DNA of 64,000 bases. Origin: Aquilaria yunnanensis. Its lineage: Eukaryota; Streptophyta; Magnoliopsida; Malvales; Thymelaeaceae. Positions within the stretch are counted from its first letter, which is position 1. Each line of letters begins with the position of its first letter. The translations under genes were made by a program, and so were the position numbers. The notes under the pieces are model-generated. The model saw only the letters and a program-made list of their open reading frames with translations. It was not told the origin of the DNA and ran no database searches. Of the stretch, positions 47,806 to 59,491 are shown in pieces. The stretch covers positions 80,630,001-80,694,000 of the forward strand of contig CM077599.1 in assembly GCA_039654915.1 (NCBI GenBank). The letters run 5' to 3'.

Positions 47806-48130
47806 CTGCAATAGAATTAGGTTATGGCGAACGAGGATGGCGACTATTATTTTGGTGGCGGTAGTTTTTGTCGCCCAAACAATCACCTAAAAGGAAAAAT
47901 AGATTTTGGGCGACTGAATAACCACAGATTAAAAATGGTCACCATTTTAGTCACTATTACAGTTACCACAGCCACCGTTTGAGTGACAGAAATATTGGTT
48001 TTCAATTTTGGTGGCCAAACGATCACTATGTGCGATCATTAGGTCAACCACATCTTGTGGACCCCTTTATTTCGGTGGCTAACGGTGGCTAAGGCGGCCA
48101 CTACACCATTATAAATCACCCAACCTACTT
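47806..48130. repeat. Motif-rich transposon end (unassigned)
   Basis: Starts near CACTGCAATAG (47808) and contains many GGTGGC/GTCGCC and GGCGACTA motifs in both orientations, the kind of clustered subterminal motifs found in CACTA or Mutator ends. I could not find the other end or a TSD. It directly follows the LINE break. Confidence 0.4.
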
Positions 48131-48884
48131 CATTCCTCAATTTAATCATCCCATTTCTATTAGCCACCTTCTTCTTTCTTCTCTTTTTCTTCCTCTCCAC
48201 TCTGCCCTATTTCCTTCTTCTCTGTCACTTTCTCTCCACTCTACCCTATTTGCAAAAAGCAACTACTGGTTGGAACCCTTATACTGGCCAGTACAGTCCA
48301 GTATAGAAGGTAGTCTTTGTCTTTGTTGTCCTGTAACATTTCCACACCATAATTTGTATAGTACGGTATTCAAAGCCAGGGAAACACCCCTAAATGGACA
48401 TCCCCTCGGCTAGAGATCCTTCACCCTACTCCTCAACTACTAACATCATCCACTTAGAAACCTGATCTGCCTCCATCTGCAATTCATTGAGCCCTTGCCT
48501 TCTCAATGGCATCAAAGCCTCGCAACTTCCACCAATCGTTGTCTAAGGGTTGCTGCACAGTGTTGCAGCTGACTCATATCACCACCAACTTCGCTCCAAT
48601 GCCTTATCATGAATTAAATAAGAGAAGAGAAGAGCTCGACAAGAAGCCAAAAATGACGGCCTTCTAATTCTACTGACTCTCTACAAACCACATTTATTTT
48701 AATCACCTTTGCCAAAGCCTTCATGTTGTGATTTTGAAGAAGAACTTGTCTGCCTTGTCACGGCGATAGTGGCATGACAATGCTTTCTTCTTATGGCGGC
48801 TGCCCTTTAGAGCACCTCCTTCTCTCCACCACCCCCTTATTTGATTTGAGTAAGAAATCTTAATTCTTAGGATTCTCCCCTTAG
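48131..48884. other. Gene-free spacer
   Basis: CT-rich at its start, then mixed sequence. No coding potential I trust; the ORF at 48721-48978 (minus) overlaps the start of duplication D and has no family features. Confidence 0.35.
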
Positions 48885-50341
48885 TCCTGACAAACCCGAA
48901 CATGATCAATGACGGACTAAGTCTCAAGTCACCTGCTGTTCTGTTAATAGTAATTTTCAAGAAAGGGATGAGAGGCAAGGATGGGATGGGATTTTTTTAT
49001 CAACAATTAGAGATATATTGATAATAGCTGAAGGCTATAAAGTAATATAGGGATTTCACTTAAGAGATCCCAACCCCTATGACTGAAAATTACAACATAC
49101 GCTGACTAGGGGACAATTCGTTTCAGTTTAATGTAATTAAAAAAATCCAATTAATAGTGGGTCCGGTCGAGTTTCAATGTGTGTCTGAATAATTTGTTGA
49201 AATTAGCCACAGTTTTTAGTAGTATTCACGAAATGTGCCACCCTACTCCTTGGAGATTTCTCCCCGTTGACACCCACACAACAACCCTTACTGCAAACGC
49301 AAAACTGGCACCAAAGATGCATCGGTTAGAGAACGCTGTCTACGACTTGGAATTAGAGAACGCACACAACAACCTTCATCGCAGACATGATCCTAACCTT
49401 CTTCGGCTAGGAATTGGAGAATGCCATCGAGTACGAAGACAGACGAGTGGATCCCGTGGCTGCCAAAACTTGGATCTGGCTATAGGTCACCAGTCTGAGC
49501 CCAACAACCATCATCGAAGATGAAAAAACAGTTGAGGGGCTATCGAACATGCATTTGGATCGGTTATGTTGCGGGTAGAATGGCCATAAGTGTTTTTTTA
49601 AGCCTCTGATGACGATAAATAAACTCTATAAATAAAAAATAAAAAATAAACAAAGATCTAAACAAGATCTAAGGTCATATGTGGCTAACGGTGCAAAGAG
49701 TAAGGAAAGGCAGACGGACTGGTCATGTGAGAGGTCGAAAGTTTATCTCATGAAATTATTGAGGAGAAAGAATGAACTTCTGTTTTTTCTTACTCAGTGG
49801 CACTCATTGTAATTAAGCACAACCTTATCCCTAATTTCTTATCCCATCTTTGACTGGCTATTGACTAAAAAAATAGTGGGCCCAAATTAATTGAATTAAT
49901 TTTAAATGAACAACCCTTAGGATTTAAACATAACTAAGAGAAAAAAATGAGGCTTAGCTTGTTAAATCTAGGAGTCAAGGGTAAAGTTTCTATATAAAAA
50001 GGCTTGGTAGATATCATATATTTTCTATTTTATGTCGTAATGACATCATGAAGTTAACCTTTTAGGGGTAAGTATAAGTATCCCAAACAAGAAGATGAAG
50101 TGTAAGTTTAGGTAAGCCTCAAGGGTGTTGATGTAATTTATCCAAGAAATAATATACATTCCTTTTGTTTCATTTTTCCTAAATATATTTAATTTACTGG
50201 CTTGTAGTTTCCAACTTCCCATCTTCTAGTAGCCAACTACCGGTGCATGATAATAATATGTGAGAATAAAGACGCGATATTTTAACATCATTTTTTGCTT
50301 TAGTTCGTGGGTTGACTCAGCATCACCCTCAAGCATGCTTG
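48885..50341. repeat. Second direct duplication, copy D
   Basis: Partner of 38885-44001, about 10 kb away. It has no copia element (intact cccct site at about 49076-49080) and has the private insertion 49111-49916. Confidence 0.8.
49111..49916. mobile_element. 0.8-kb insertion in duplication D
   Basis: Relative to copy C (junction near 43626) D has 806 extra bases bordered by ctagg (49106-49110) and ttagg (49917-49921). The ends are weakly inverted: GGACAATTCGTTT on the left, GGGTTGTTCATTT read inward from the right, both followed by AATT-rich sequence and a GGGCCCACTA/TAGTGGG pair. It fits a small non-autonomous DNA transposon (PIF/Harbinger- or hAT-like). An ORF at 49179-49523 inside has no known features. 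Confidence 0.6.
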
Positions 50342-51501
50342 TATGGACATAATTGCTTTTCACGAATCAGACGACACGTTGGTTTTGTAGATGATAAATA
50401 CTTAAACAATGGTTAGTGCTTATTAAGGACACTTATGAACTGTCTAATTATTCTCTATTGATGTTACAAGATGCAATTACATAGACTCTATGTTTATGAC
50501 AGTTGTGACTATCACTATATGATGAACACAAATGCCATGAATATCACTAGGAACACAATAATGAACATAAAAAATTACAAATAACATGAACACGGCTATA
50601 AGCACCCATATCATGAACATCAAATTTTTTAGAAATGACAATTGGGTGGGTCGGAGCAACTTTAAGTTAGGCCATCAGGTTTGGGTTTAATCAGATTAGT
50701 ATGGATTCGCGTCCAAGTCAAGTTCAGGTTGGGTTATTTAGATTTAAGTTAATTTCAAGTTAAATAAATTTCGAGTTTAGGATGAGTTAGGCCATTATTT
50801 GGGTGCATATCCAATGCAAGTTAGGTCATGTTTAGTCTCAATAATTTCAGGTCATTGTTGCCATCATTCCCAACAACATTTGCTTCATGATTATCATCAT
50901 CATTTTCATAAGTTACAATTATTTAATTATGGTGCATAATTAGGCCAATCGAATCAATAATCATTCACTCATACGCAAATCTATTGTCAACATCGCTATC
51001 TTTTATCAGAAATTGTTCTATTGTCAACATCGCTATCTTTTATCAGAAACATCCCACATCATCTATAAAATTTAGGATCATGTATCAATCATTCATTAAT
51101 TGCTTGTATATCCATTTATGTCCTGTTGCCATTCTCTCATATATTTCCTACAATTTAAATTCACATACATTTAATTACGAAAAAAAACAAACAAACAAAA
51201 ATTATAACTTAACAACTTTTAAATTCTCATTTCTACAAATTTGGAATTCTATGAGTGTCCGTCCATACCCTAATCATCACTTCTTACAAGAAATGACCGT
51301 AGCTTATTTAGAAATGAAAAATTTGTCTTGTACTTTTACATTGTTGTTTATCTTAGTAGTCTAAATAAATTTTGACATCATCTTACCTTAGTTCCCCGAA
51401 ACACACCCTTCATTAGAGACAAAAATCTCAAATCCAATTTCTTGAGGAATGAGGTTGGATGCAACTGAAATTTATCCACCATTAAAATAAATCACAAACA
51501 G
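50342..51501. other. Gene-free spacer with a short tandem duplication
   Basis: 50981-51050 holds two copies of a 37-bp unit (CTATTGTCAACATCGCTATC...). Otherwise AT-rich, no gene. Confidence 0.4.
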
Positions 51502-51504
51502 TAA

Positions 51505-51809
51505 CACTACTAAAAAACATCCATTTTCTAATGATTCAATTTCCAACGGAAATGCTATGAGTCATTGGAAAATGGGAGATGATTTTCCAACGGCCGAATG
51601 TTGGAAATTTTGAAAACTATATTTTCTAATGACCTAACTATTAGAAATTTAAAAATTTCAACTTCCAAAAGCTAGACCGCTGAAAAAGAGGGCTATTCAA
51701 TCAATAAATTTTACAATTATAGAAAGTAATGTAGTATTTTTTAAATATTTTTTTTTACAAATAATAATAATAATAACAATAATAATATGATGTAAAATAT
51801 ATATAATAT

Positions 51810-51858
<49 letters not shown>

Positions 51859-52926
51859 TATAATAACTTATATTTATATATCATATACATATATTTTTTA
51901 ACATATTTATACATAGCATATACTCCGTATTTACATATCATATATATTAATGTATCATATCGTGTGTATGGGTATGTATACATATATACATATAACCCAG
52001 CCTAAGTAAAAGTGCCCATTGGGCCAACTTAACCCTAACTATTTATATTTTCATCTTTCATCCCTCTCATCTCCCTCTCATCTTTCATCCCTCTCTCATC
52101 TCCCTCCCATTTCTTCTCTGTCATCCTCCTTCCATAGCCATCATTGCCTCATTACCTCCCTACAGTCTCCGTCGCCACCTCGGCTTTCTCCACAACCGCC
52201 GTTCATGCCCTTTGTTTGCCTTCGTTCACACTGTCCCTCTATAGCCCTCCATTCACACTGTCTGTCCATAGCCCTCCATTCACCTCTTGTTGTTCTCCTC
52301 TGCGTCCTCGCCAGCTGTCACTAAAAAAAATGGTGGCCTCTTCGGCTCCTCTACCTCTTCACCAGAAGAGATGGCGGATAAAGTGGCAGTCATTTCACCC
52401 TTGCAAGATGTAGATCTAATTTTAAATTAAGAATGCAGATCTTATTGTTGTTGGTTTAGATCGGTTTACGTATGCAAATCTAATTTTGGTGGATTTCCTT
52501 TTGTGATTACTTGGTGATTGTGTTTACTTTTGTGCAAATTGGTTTCTACTTTGTGAGTACTTGGTGGATTGTATTGTTTGCTTTGTTGATTACTTGGTGG
52601 GTTTTGTTTAGACATCTTAACTGCATTTTCGCTAAATTTCAAATTTATATTTTTTTATTTCTTTAAAACGGTTTTTCAATGGCTAAAGTCATTAGTATTC
52701 TTCATATGCCTGAGCCATTGGCATATTTTCAATGGCCTAGGCTGTTGGAAATCCGCTCAACTATTGAAAAGAATCCTAGAAGTTTTGGCCATTGAAAATT
52801 TTCAACGGTTCACATTTCAACAAATAGCCATCACTAATACCAACAGCCAACCCTTTGACTATTGGAATTTTTTTTTCCAACAAAGCAACAAAAGGCCATT
52901 GGAAAAACATTCTTCTTTTAATAGTG
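51505..52926. mobile_element. Non-autonomous CACTA transposon 2
   Basis: Starts CACTACTAAAAAA and ends as the inverse of CACTATTAAAAG, with target duplication taa (51502-51504 and 52927-52929). Subterminal TTCCAAYGG-like motifs are shared with elements 1 and 3. 1422 bp, no transposase; includes a (TA)n run at about 51814-51854 and a CT-rich stretch near 52050-52130. Confidence 0.85.
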
Positions 52927-52929
52927 TAA

Positions 52930-53140
52930 AATATAGAGTAGATTCTTTCATTTTTTAACTGTCCAAGTTGGATAATCAATGATTTCTGAACAGAAATATA
53001 TTACATATATAAAGTAACTAAAAATAACTAAAAATCCTTATAGTTACCCTATATTCAAATTATTTCTCAACATATCGGGAATCATTGACAAGCACTTTAC
53101 GGCCTATCTATATGCATATATACATAAAACTACTAATAAC
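52930..53140. other. Spacer between two CACTA elements
   Basis: About 200 bp of AT-rich DNA without features. Confidence 0.4.
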
Positions 53141-53143
53141 ATA

Positions 53144-54361
53144 TACTACTAAAATTTCCTTAGTTCCCGACAGACACTTTTCCAACAGCTAAATACCATC
53201 AGAAATTTCCAATGGATAGCAATCGGAAGCCGTCCGATGAAATTTTTCAATGACTGGCCTTTGGATATTATCAAGCAAACCTCACTTTGCCTAAAAATTG
53301 CTAGTAAAAATGAAATTTTTTGAATTTAATTTTTTTGATGACTTTTTTTTATGGTTATCCATAAAAAATTCCAATGGCTAGTCGTCGAAAAATTTTCCAG
53401 CCACATTCCTAACTGGTGAAAGAAAAAATTGCTTGAAATTTGCTGGCAAAATAAATTTTTTTGAATTCCAAATTTTAGACAATCGATTTGCAATGGATAT
53501 TTATTGGAAATTGAAAATTTTCACTCCAAATTAATTTTTTATTTTAAATTTAATTTTTCCTCCTCTTTCACCATTATAAAACCGTCCTTTTCCATCAATA
53601 CCTCATTCTTTTTCTCTCCCATCTTACTTCTCTTCCTCACAAAATTTTCTCCTCCTCCTCCTCCTCCTCCTTCCTCCTTTCTTCCTTTCTTCCTTATCAA
53701 TACCTTCTTCTTTTTCTTTTTTTTATTTCTTCGTTATCATTGCCTTTTTTTTCTCTTTTTCTTATTTTTATTTCTTCTTTATCATTACCTTCTTCTTTCT
53801 CTTTTTTCTTCTTCCTCTTCTTCTTCTTCTTCTCCCTCCTCTTGCTCACCATTTTTTGCTTCCTTTTATTATTTTTTTTCTTTCTTCCTTTCTTTCTCCC
53901 AAATTTTATGCCCAAGTGTGGTTTAAGTGCAACATGTACAAACCTTGGGACCAAACAACACACTTATGGGAGTTGGAGGCTCTATATGTAATTAATTCTA
54001 TAAAGAAAAAAAAAGTTAAAAATTGACTATTTTGAGCCTAAAACTTCTAGCATCTTGCAAATTGGAGACAAAGCTTTGAATCAACCCATTTAAGGGACTA
54101 TCATTTGCAACCTGGGAAAAACATTGTTTTTTCAAGGAAAAATTTCTAATGGCTATCCGTTGGATTTTCTGACGATCACCATTCGTCGGATTTTCCGACA
54201 CCCGCTGTACATCGAATTTTCTGATGGCCATCGTCCATTGAATTTTTCTATAGCTTCCATCAGGAACCTTTTTCTAATGTATTAAAACCTAATGGACATG
54301 TTTCTAATTGCTGTCCGCTAGAAACGGCATTTTCCAATGGCTTACCCTTTTTCTAGTAATG
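53144..54361. mobile_element. Degenerate CACTA transposon 3
   Basis: Ends TACTACTAAAA (left) and CATTACTAGAAAA (inverse of right) are one- to three-base variants of the CACTACTAAAA terminus, and the target duplication ata is present on both sides (53141-53143, 54362-54364). The interior has CAATGGC/TCCGATGG-like motifs and a long pyrimidine-rich tract (53560-53900) that creates false ORFs. 1218 bp, no transposase. Confidence 0.7.
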
Positions 54362-54364
54362 ATA

Positions 54365-55420
54365 TTTACTAGTTACAATAAAACCTTACGTACAAATATA
54401 ACTGTGGATGTGGGCAATGTAGTGCAAAGATAGTGTAGTTGGAGCCACCAAGGGATGGAGGAAGCAGGGAAGTAGAAGTAGAAAAGTAAAGTAGAGAAGA
54501 ATAAATGAAAGGTGGAGGAAAAAATGAGGAAGAAATGAGAGGGAGGCATGATTTAAGCTTGTACGAGCTACTAAATGGACAGTTAATAAACTACGGGCAA
54601 TGGAAGAATGACTGTTGAAGAATTTTATTTTTTGGAATTAAGCAATTGAAGAGCAACTGATGTGGAAAGTATTTTATTTTGAGTGGCTGAAGAGCTACTA
54701 AACACAGAGCCACTAACACATTTTAATAATTCCTCAATCACTTTTCTTATGAGCCTTTTAAAGAATCAACTGAGAAGCGACTTAAGGGTTTCGGCCACTA
54801 AATTTCAGTCACTCCTTTTAGTTGTTCCCTCGCATTTTTCTTTTAGTGTACATATCTTACTTTTTTTTGTCTAAATGCTCATACTTTTATTTTATGTGTA
54901 TTGAAAGAACCTAAAAATATTTAAAAACATTTTTTTAGTTTATATTTCCTAAAGAACTTTAAGACCCACAAAAAAATATCATCCCTCCATATCTTTTTCT
55001 CTCTCTTAGACTCTTATACCTATTATATTGAAATGTGTTTCTAGCATAAATAATGAGGTTTTTAAGATCTTTTTTACTCAAAAGTTTTATAAGAAATTGT
55101 TGTTGAAAAGGTTAGAAGAAATTGTGAGTGTGCCTATATATAGACACATAAACACACATACACACACAAACACACACCAATCAACTGTATACAACACATT
55201 AGCTAACCTAAACCCACTCACTGATTGTAAAGAGAAAAGATCTTGTCACACAAGGCAAGACTTGAACCCTGACCGATCATATGATATGATGTTCTTCATG
55301 TCAATTTGGCTAATATCCAATTAATAGGTTTTTAAGAATTAATAGTTGATTATTTACATTGACAAGGAAATAACCTAAACTTTTCATACAAATAAGATCA
55401 CAGATGATTTATACTCGATA
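54365..55420. other. Gene-free spacer
   Basis: No gene. Purine-rich at 54440-54550. The ORF at 55028-55324 runs through an (AC)n-like stretch near 55145-55180 and is not credible. Confidence 0.35.
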
Positions 55421-56135
55421 AAAAAAAATTGAGCACAGGTTAAATTCCAGCTACTCGGCCAGTCTCCTTTCCTCTTCGAAAAAAACCCTAGCCGCTCCTT
55501 CAACAATTTTACAACCTCAGTCAATCTATTATTTTTATGTCACTTGATTACTCTCATCGCTAATATTTTCTTTTTGTATGTTTCTCTTTCTAGCAATCCA
55601 TATCCTTCTGAAAAATGATTTTACTAATAAACATCGAGTATCATGGTTGGTTTGGTTGTGGTTTGTGATATGTCGTTTCGTCAACGATGGTTTGGCTAAA
55701 CCCGAAAAAAATAACATGAAACTTGTAGCAACGATGAGCAATATCCTAATGATGGATTAGGAGTCTTGTGTTACTTTTTTATTTTATTCTTGTGTGTTTT
55801 TGTTTTCATTAGCACTCGTTTAAATGTTATGCTTGAATCGTGGTGCATTAGTCCAATTGTGTGTTGGTTTGAGTCAATATATTGGTATGTTCAGTTAGTT
55901 TACTAGTTTGTTATCGTGGCTTCTTTCTTCTGGTCTGTAGGCATGAATATTGGGATTATCCAAATTATTCATTGAAGGTTTCTTCCATGTACGGTATTTT
56001 GGAGATGCTTTGTAAGGCCTACAATTTAGCCAACTGTCCTCCAAACCTCAATGTCTTATTTCTATTGTAGATACCATTTGGCCTATAATTAGTGAGATGA
56101 ATGACATTTCATATAAAAAAAATTGAGCACAGGTT
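55421..56135 (+). mobile_element. Retroposed insert with poly(A) and long TSD
   Basis: AAAAAAAATTGAGCACAGGT occurs at 55421-55440 and again at 56115-56134, and one further T also matches on each side. The 673-bp insert starts with sequence like a transcript leader (tctcctttcctcttcg, then aaaccctagccgctcc) and ends catataaaaaaaa just at the second copy, so it has the form of an L1-mobilised RNA copy. Its ORFs are short and broken; I do not recognise the source transcript. It may be a processed pseudogene or a 5'-truncated LINE. Confidence 0.65.
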
Positions 56136-58243
56136 CAATTGAATAAGGTATATTTAGCTTTTGATTTTTGTTAAATGATTTCAAATATATTTATCTTTTT
56201 ATTTCTTCATTGTTGACATATATAGAAGCTTGTATTATGGTATGAAATTGATGCTCAAAAATTTACATGAATGAGAATTTTTTTTTTTTTCTAATCAAAA
56301 GGACTTTATTTATGAGTTTTAAAATATTCTTTTTGTAATTCAAATAGACTTATCTTTATTTTATATTAATTTTATATTAAAAATATCCTAGGTCTGGCTC
56401 CCTTCAACACAAAATTCTGACTCCGCTCTTATTTGAGATGATCTTAGACAATATAGGAAGACACAAATGTGTTTTAAGAATTCATGACAGAGATAATACA
56501 TACACACATATATATCTCTTGAAATAAGGATTCTTGAATATCTTTTCAAGGGTGGGGAGAAAGGAAGAGAGAAGACCGTCTCTCATTATATGGCCCAATT
56601 AGATGCATCCTTGTTGGATGAACAATTAAGAATTGCTGCAAGGGAAAATATTATGAAAAATAAAAAAAGAAAAACCTAGGACTCAGTGATTGAATTAAAA
56701 ATGGAATGGGCTTTCATACTATCTTTAAATTTGTCTATTACTGGTATGTGCATTTCTGTTACTCTTTAAAACTAATGTTATGACGTTTTCTTTGTCGGCC
56801 CAACAGAGCCTATCAGATTGATGCTTAAGTCCGTCACTAACTAAAAAATCATCAAACTATTGACTGATGAATAGTAAAATGTGTCCAAAATCTTCCAGAC
56901 TTCTCTTGCAATATTATCTATTTTTGTTGCAGAAGTTCTTATGGTACTAATTGGGATAAATTATGTCCTCGATTTCCTCCGGCGATCGCTGAGGCTCCGC
57001 AGTGGACATGGTAGTGGTGTCCGATAGTCTTGAATCTGTTTCCCGAGAAACAAATAGAAAGCTTGGAAGCAGGAAAGTTTTGATGAGAAACTTTCAAATT
57101 CAACGGTCTTTGCCTTTGTTTATTGGTTCTTTTTCCAGGGGAAAAAATCTCTCTATTCAATATAAGATATTTTTGTTTATTATACCAACAAATTGCCTTC
57201 GCAAAATTGTCAACAATCCAGTGGAAAATAACCGGAGAACAGAAGAAAGGAAAAACTTTTCTGGCTAGAGAGCTAAAAATGAAAACTTGGCAAGAACCGA
57301 TTTGCTGAAAGTCCGTTTTAGCAGAGAGGGATTTGAGGAAGTAGATGAAGTTTGCGCTAATATGTGCCTGAATCCCTAAGATTATATGGTGTCAATTTCT
57401 GCTTAAAATTTCTTACTATTCTAATATAGTTATTTATTATTATGAAATAGGAGGTACATGACGTTGGGCAATACCACATTAATTAAAAAATGCAATGTCA
57501 TCAAGTTTCATTGAAAATAATAAAAATACTAATAGAAATGATATGGGTAGGATGCCCATCATAAGACTTTATGATAACATAGGATAACTGAATGAGATAA
57601 AAGACCACTTTATGACAAATATAAACTAAAGGACTGCAATGAAATTTTACTTTCGTTAGTTTAGTTTCTTTTTCTTCCTTTGTTAATGTAGGAAAAAAAA
57701 TGATTTTTCTGCCGCACAAGGACAATTGGTTCTCAATTCACAACACTTCTTCAAATTGTAATGGAAAATTGTAAAGCTACAAATGATGGACATGACAAAA
57801 TGATCTAAAGTATTAAAATTATAATATCAACGCTGATTTTATAAATTGAACAGCCCATATCACCTTGTCATGTCTATAATTCATAAAGTAATCATGACCC
57901 ATTTCCACCGAGGCTTTATCGGCCTTGAAAGTCCTCGATCATCTCTTTCAGGCTTTTTTTCAGCCCCGTCGGTCCTCAGATTTTTGGGTTAAATTTTCTT
58001 CAAATTCGGCTGATTTTGGGTTTTAGGGGCTGCGTAGCAACAACGTACCCAAACGGATTTGATTGCGCACTCTCCATCAAAGTAGAAATGTTTACCGACT
58101 AAATCAGCCCGATGGCTTGGGCCCAATGCTTACTGGCTGAATCAGCCTGATGACTTAGGCCCAAATTCTCTCTTTATAGTATGTACAAACTAAAATACAA
58201 CCCTTCAAAATCCACAAACAAAACTGATCATGATGATAACTTG
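56136..58243. other. Gene-free region downstream of the DUF506 gene
   Basis: AT-rich. 56940-57300 has a small GC-richer island with overlapping ORFs on both strands that match nothing I know. 58100-58243 may be the 3' untranslated part of the gene that follows on the minus strand; no clear AATAAA is seen. Confidence 0.35.
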
Positions 58244-59382
58244 TTAAACAACCTCCACCGCCTTGCGCCGCAAGCCTGTCAAATTCTCCGACAGATCAAA
58301 CGTGAGCATAGAAACCTTAGGTTTCGGCAGCCGGTTGGGGTACCCCACCGGCAATGGCGCCTCCGGCAATTTCTTCCTGGAAGTCCCAAACCACTTGGCT
58401 TGCACGTACTTGTGTTTTCTCCAAGGAGCCAAGTGTATTCTCTTCTCCTTCATGCATTTCTTGGCGGCTCCACACAAAATGTTGATCAACGCATGTAGCC
58501 TCTCCGCTTTCCCTACAAACAATTGGGGCAGCTGAGCAATTAGCCTATTGTAATCTTCACCTGCTCGTGCCATCTCGAACTCGGCTCGAAAGCTCGATTC
58601 TATCACCACCCTCACTTCTCCCTTCTTTGGGTTTGACCTGTCCACCACTTCCAAATATGTATGCTCTCCTGCTCAAATTTATAAAATTCCAAGAAAACAT
58701 ATTAATTATAACTCTAAATACCAATTAGGCAGGATTTTTTTTTAAAAAAAATTGAGATATTGAACTTTAAATCTTATACTAAAGAATTTGGTGTTATTTA
58801 ATTACCTGCTGGAATTTCTAAGGTGCTTTTCCACTTAGACTTGCAGATGCAGCAATTGAAGCCAGCGCTTTGGAGGCGAGTCGAGAGCTCGGCTTGCAAA
58901 CAATTCCGGCAACCACCGGGCACTGGTCTCCGGCAGACACATTTCAATCCGGTCAAGTTCATTTCTTTCAAAGCCTCTTTGGCAGCTTGCCGGATTCTGG
59001 TTTCCAAAGAAGTAGTCCGACACAAAGTCGCCTGCAAATAATTACCACCATCTCATGAGAATTTTCACAATTAATTTTACTGATAGAACACCAAAAAAAT
59101 ATCAGAAATTAATCACGGTAATTAATTGTTAATTCAGTTGACCTGAAGCAGATGATCTTGCGTTTCCCAGAAGACCCTGTCCGCTTCGACGTCGCCGAGA
59201 TTATTCTCGTCATCACGGCCGTGGTCGTCGCCGTCCGCGTCGAACTCTTGGACTTGTAGTACTGAGTCGTTAGCGTCAACTCCATCAGGGAAGCCGAAGA
59301 CAACGTCGGCGAAACCAGCGACGCCGTCAAGGAAGTCGTCAATTTCGCCGGAACTCGTGCGACTCGCCGCGAAATTCTCCAT
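58244..59382 (-). CDS. DUF506 / PDDEXK_6 family protein
   Basis: Three exons on the minus strand: 59382-59143, 59031-58806 and 58668-58244, with GT-AG introns of 111 and 137 bp; together 296 codons plus TAA. The N-terminus (1-80) is acidic, with FWETQDHLLQ at its end. The conserved domain follows: ATLCRTTSLETRIRQ at 81, then the cysteine-rich part CVCRRPVPGGCRNC and CCICKSKW, then GEVRVVIESSFRAEFEMAR, LFVGKAERL, and PWRKHKYVQAKW. This is the full motif order of the plant DUF506 family, classed in the PD-(D/E)XK nuclease superfamily. No catalytic activity is proven for it; some Arabidopsis members affect root-hair growth. No organelle signal is evident. The start ATG is the first after the TATA box. 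No signs of decay: the only clearly active-looking gene in the right half. Confidence 0.93.
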
Positions 59383-59463
59383 TTCAGGGGCGGGCGTCGG
59401 CTTTATCGGTCGGAAACTAATTTGATGCTGTTGAACTTGAAGACGAGAGTATTGTCGAGTCGT

Positions 59464-59471
59464 TTATATAG
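59464..59471 (-). promoter_or_regulatory. TATA box of the DUF506 gene
   Basis: The minus strand reads CTATATAAACG, about 80 bp before the ATG at 59382, giving a predicted leader of roughly 50 bases. Confidence 0.65.
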
Positions 59472-59491
59472 ATGATGAGAACTCGTGGGAG

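Noticed and set aside
50981..51054. Direct repeat that might suggest a CRISPR-like or regulatory array
   Set aside because: Only two copies of a 37-bp unit without spacers; a simple tandem duplication in a plant genome.
53504..53963. Long overlapping ORFs on both strands (Phe/Ser-rich and Lys/Glu-rich)
   Set aside because: They are products of a pyrimidine-rich tract inside CACTA element 3; no domain and no codon structure.
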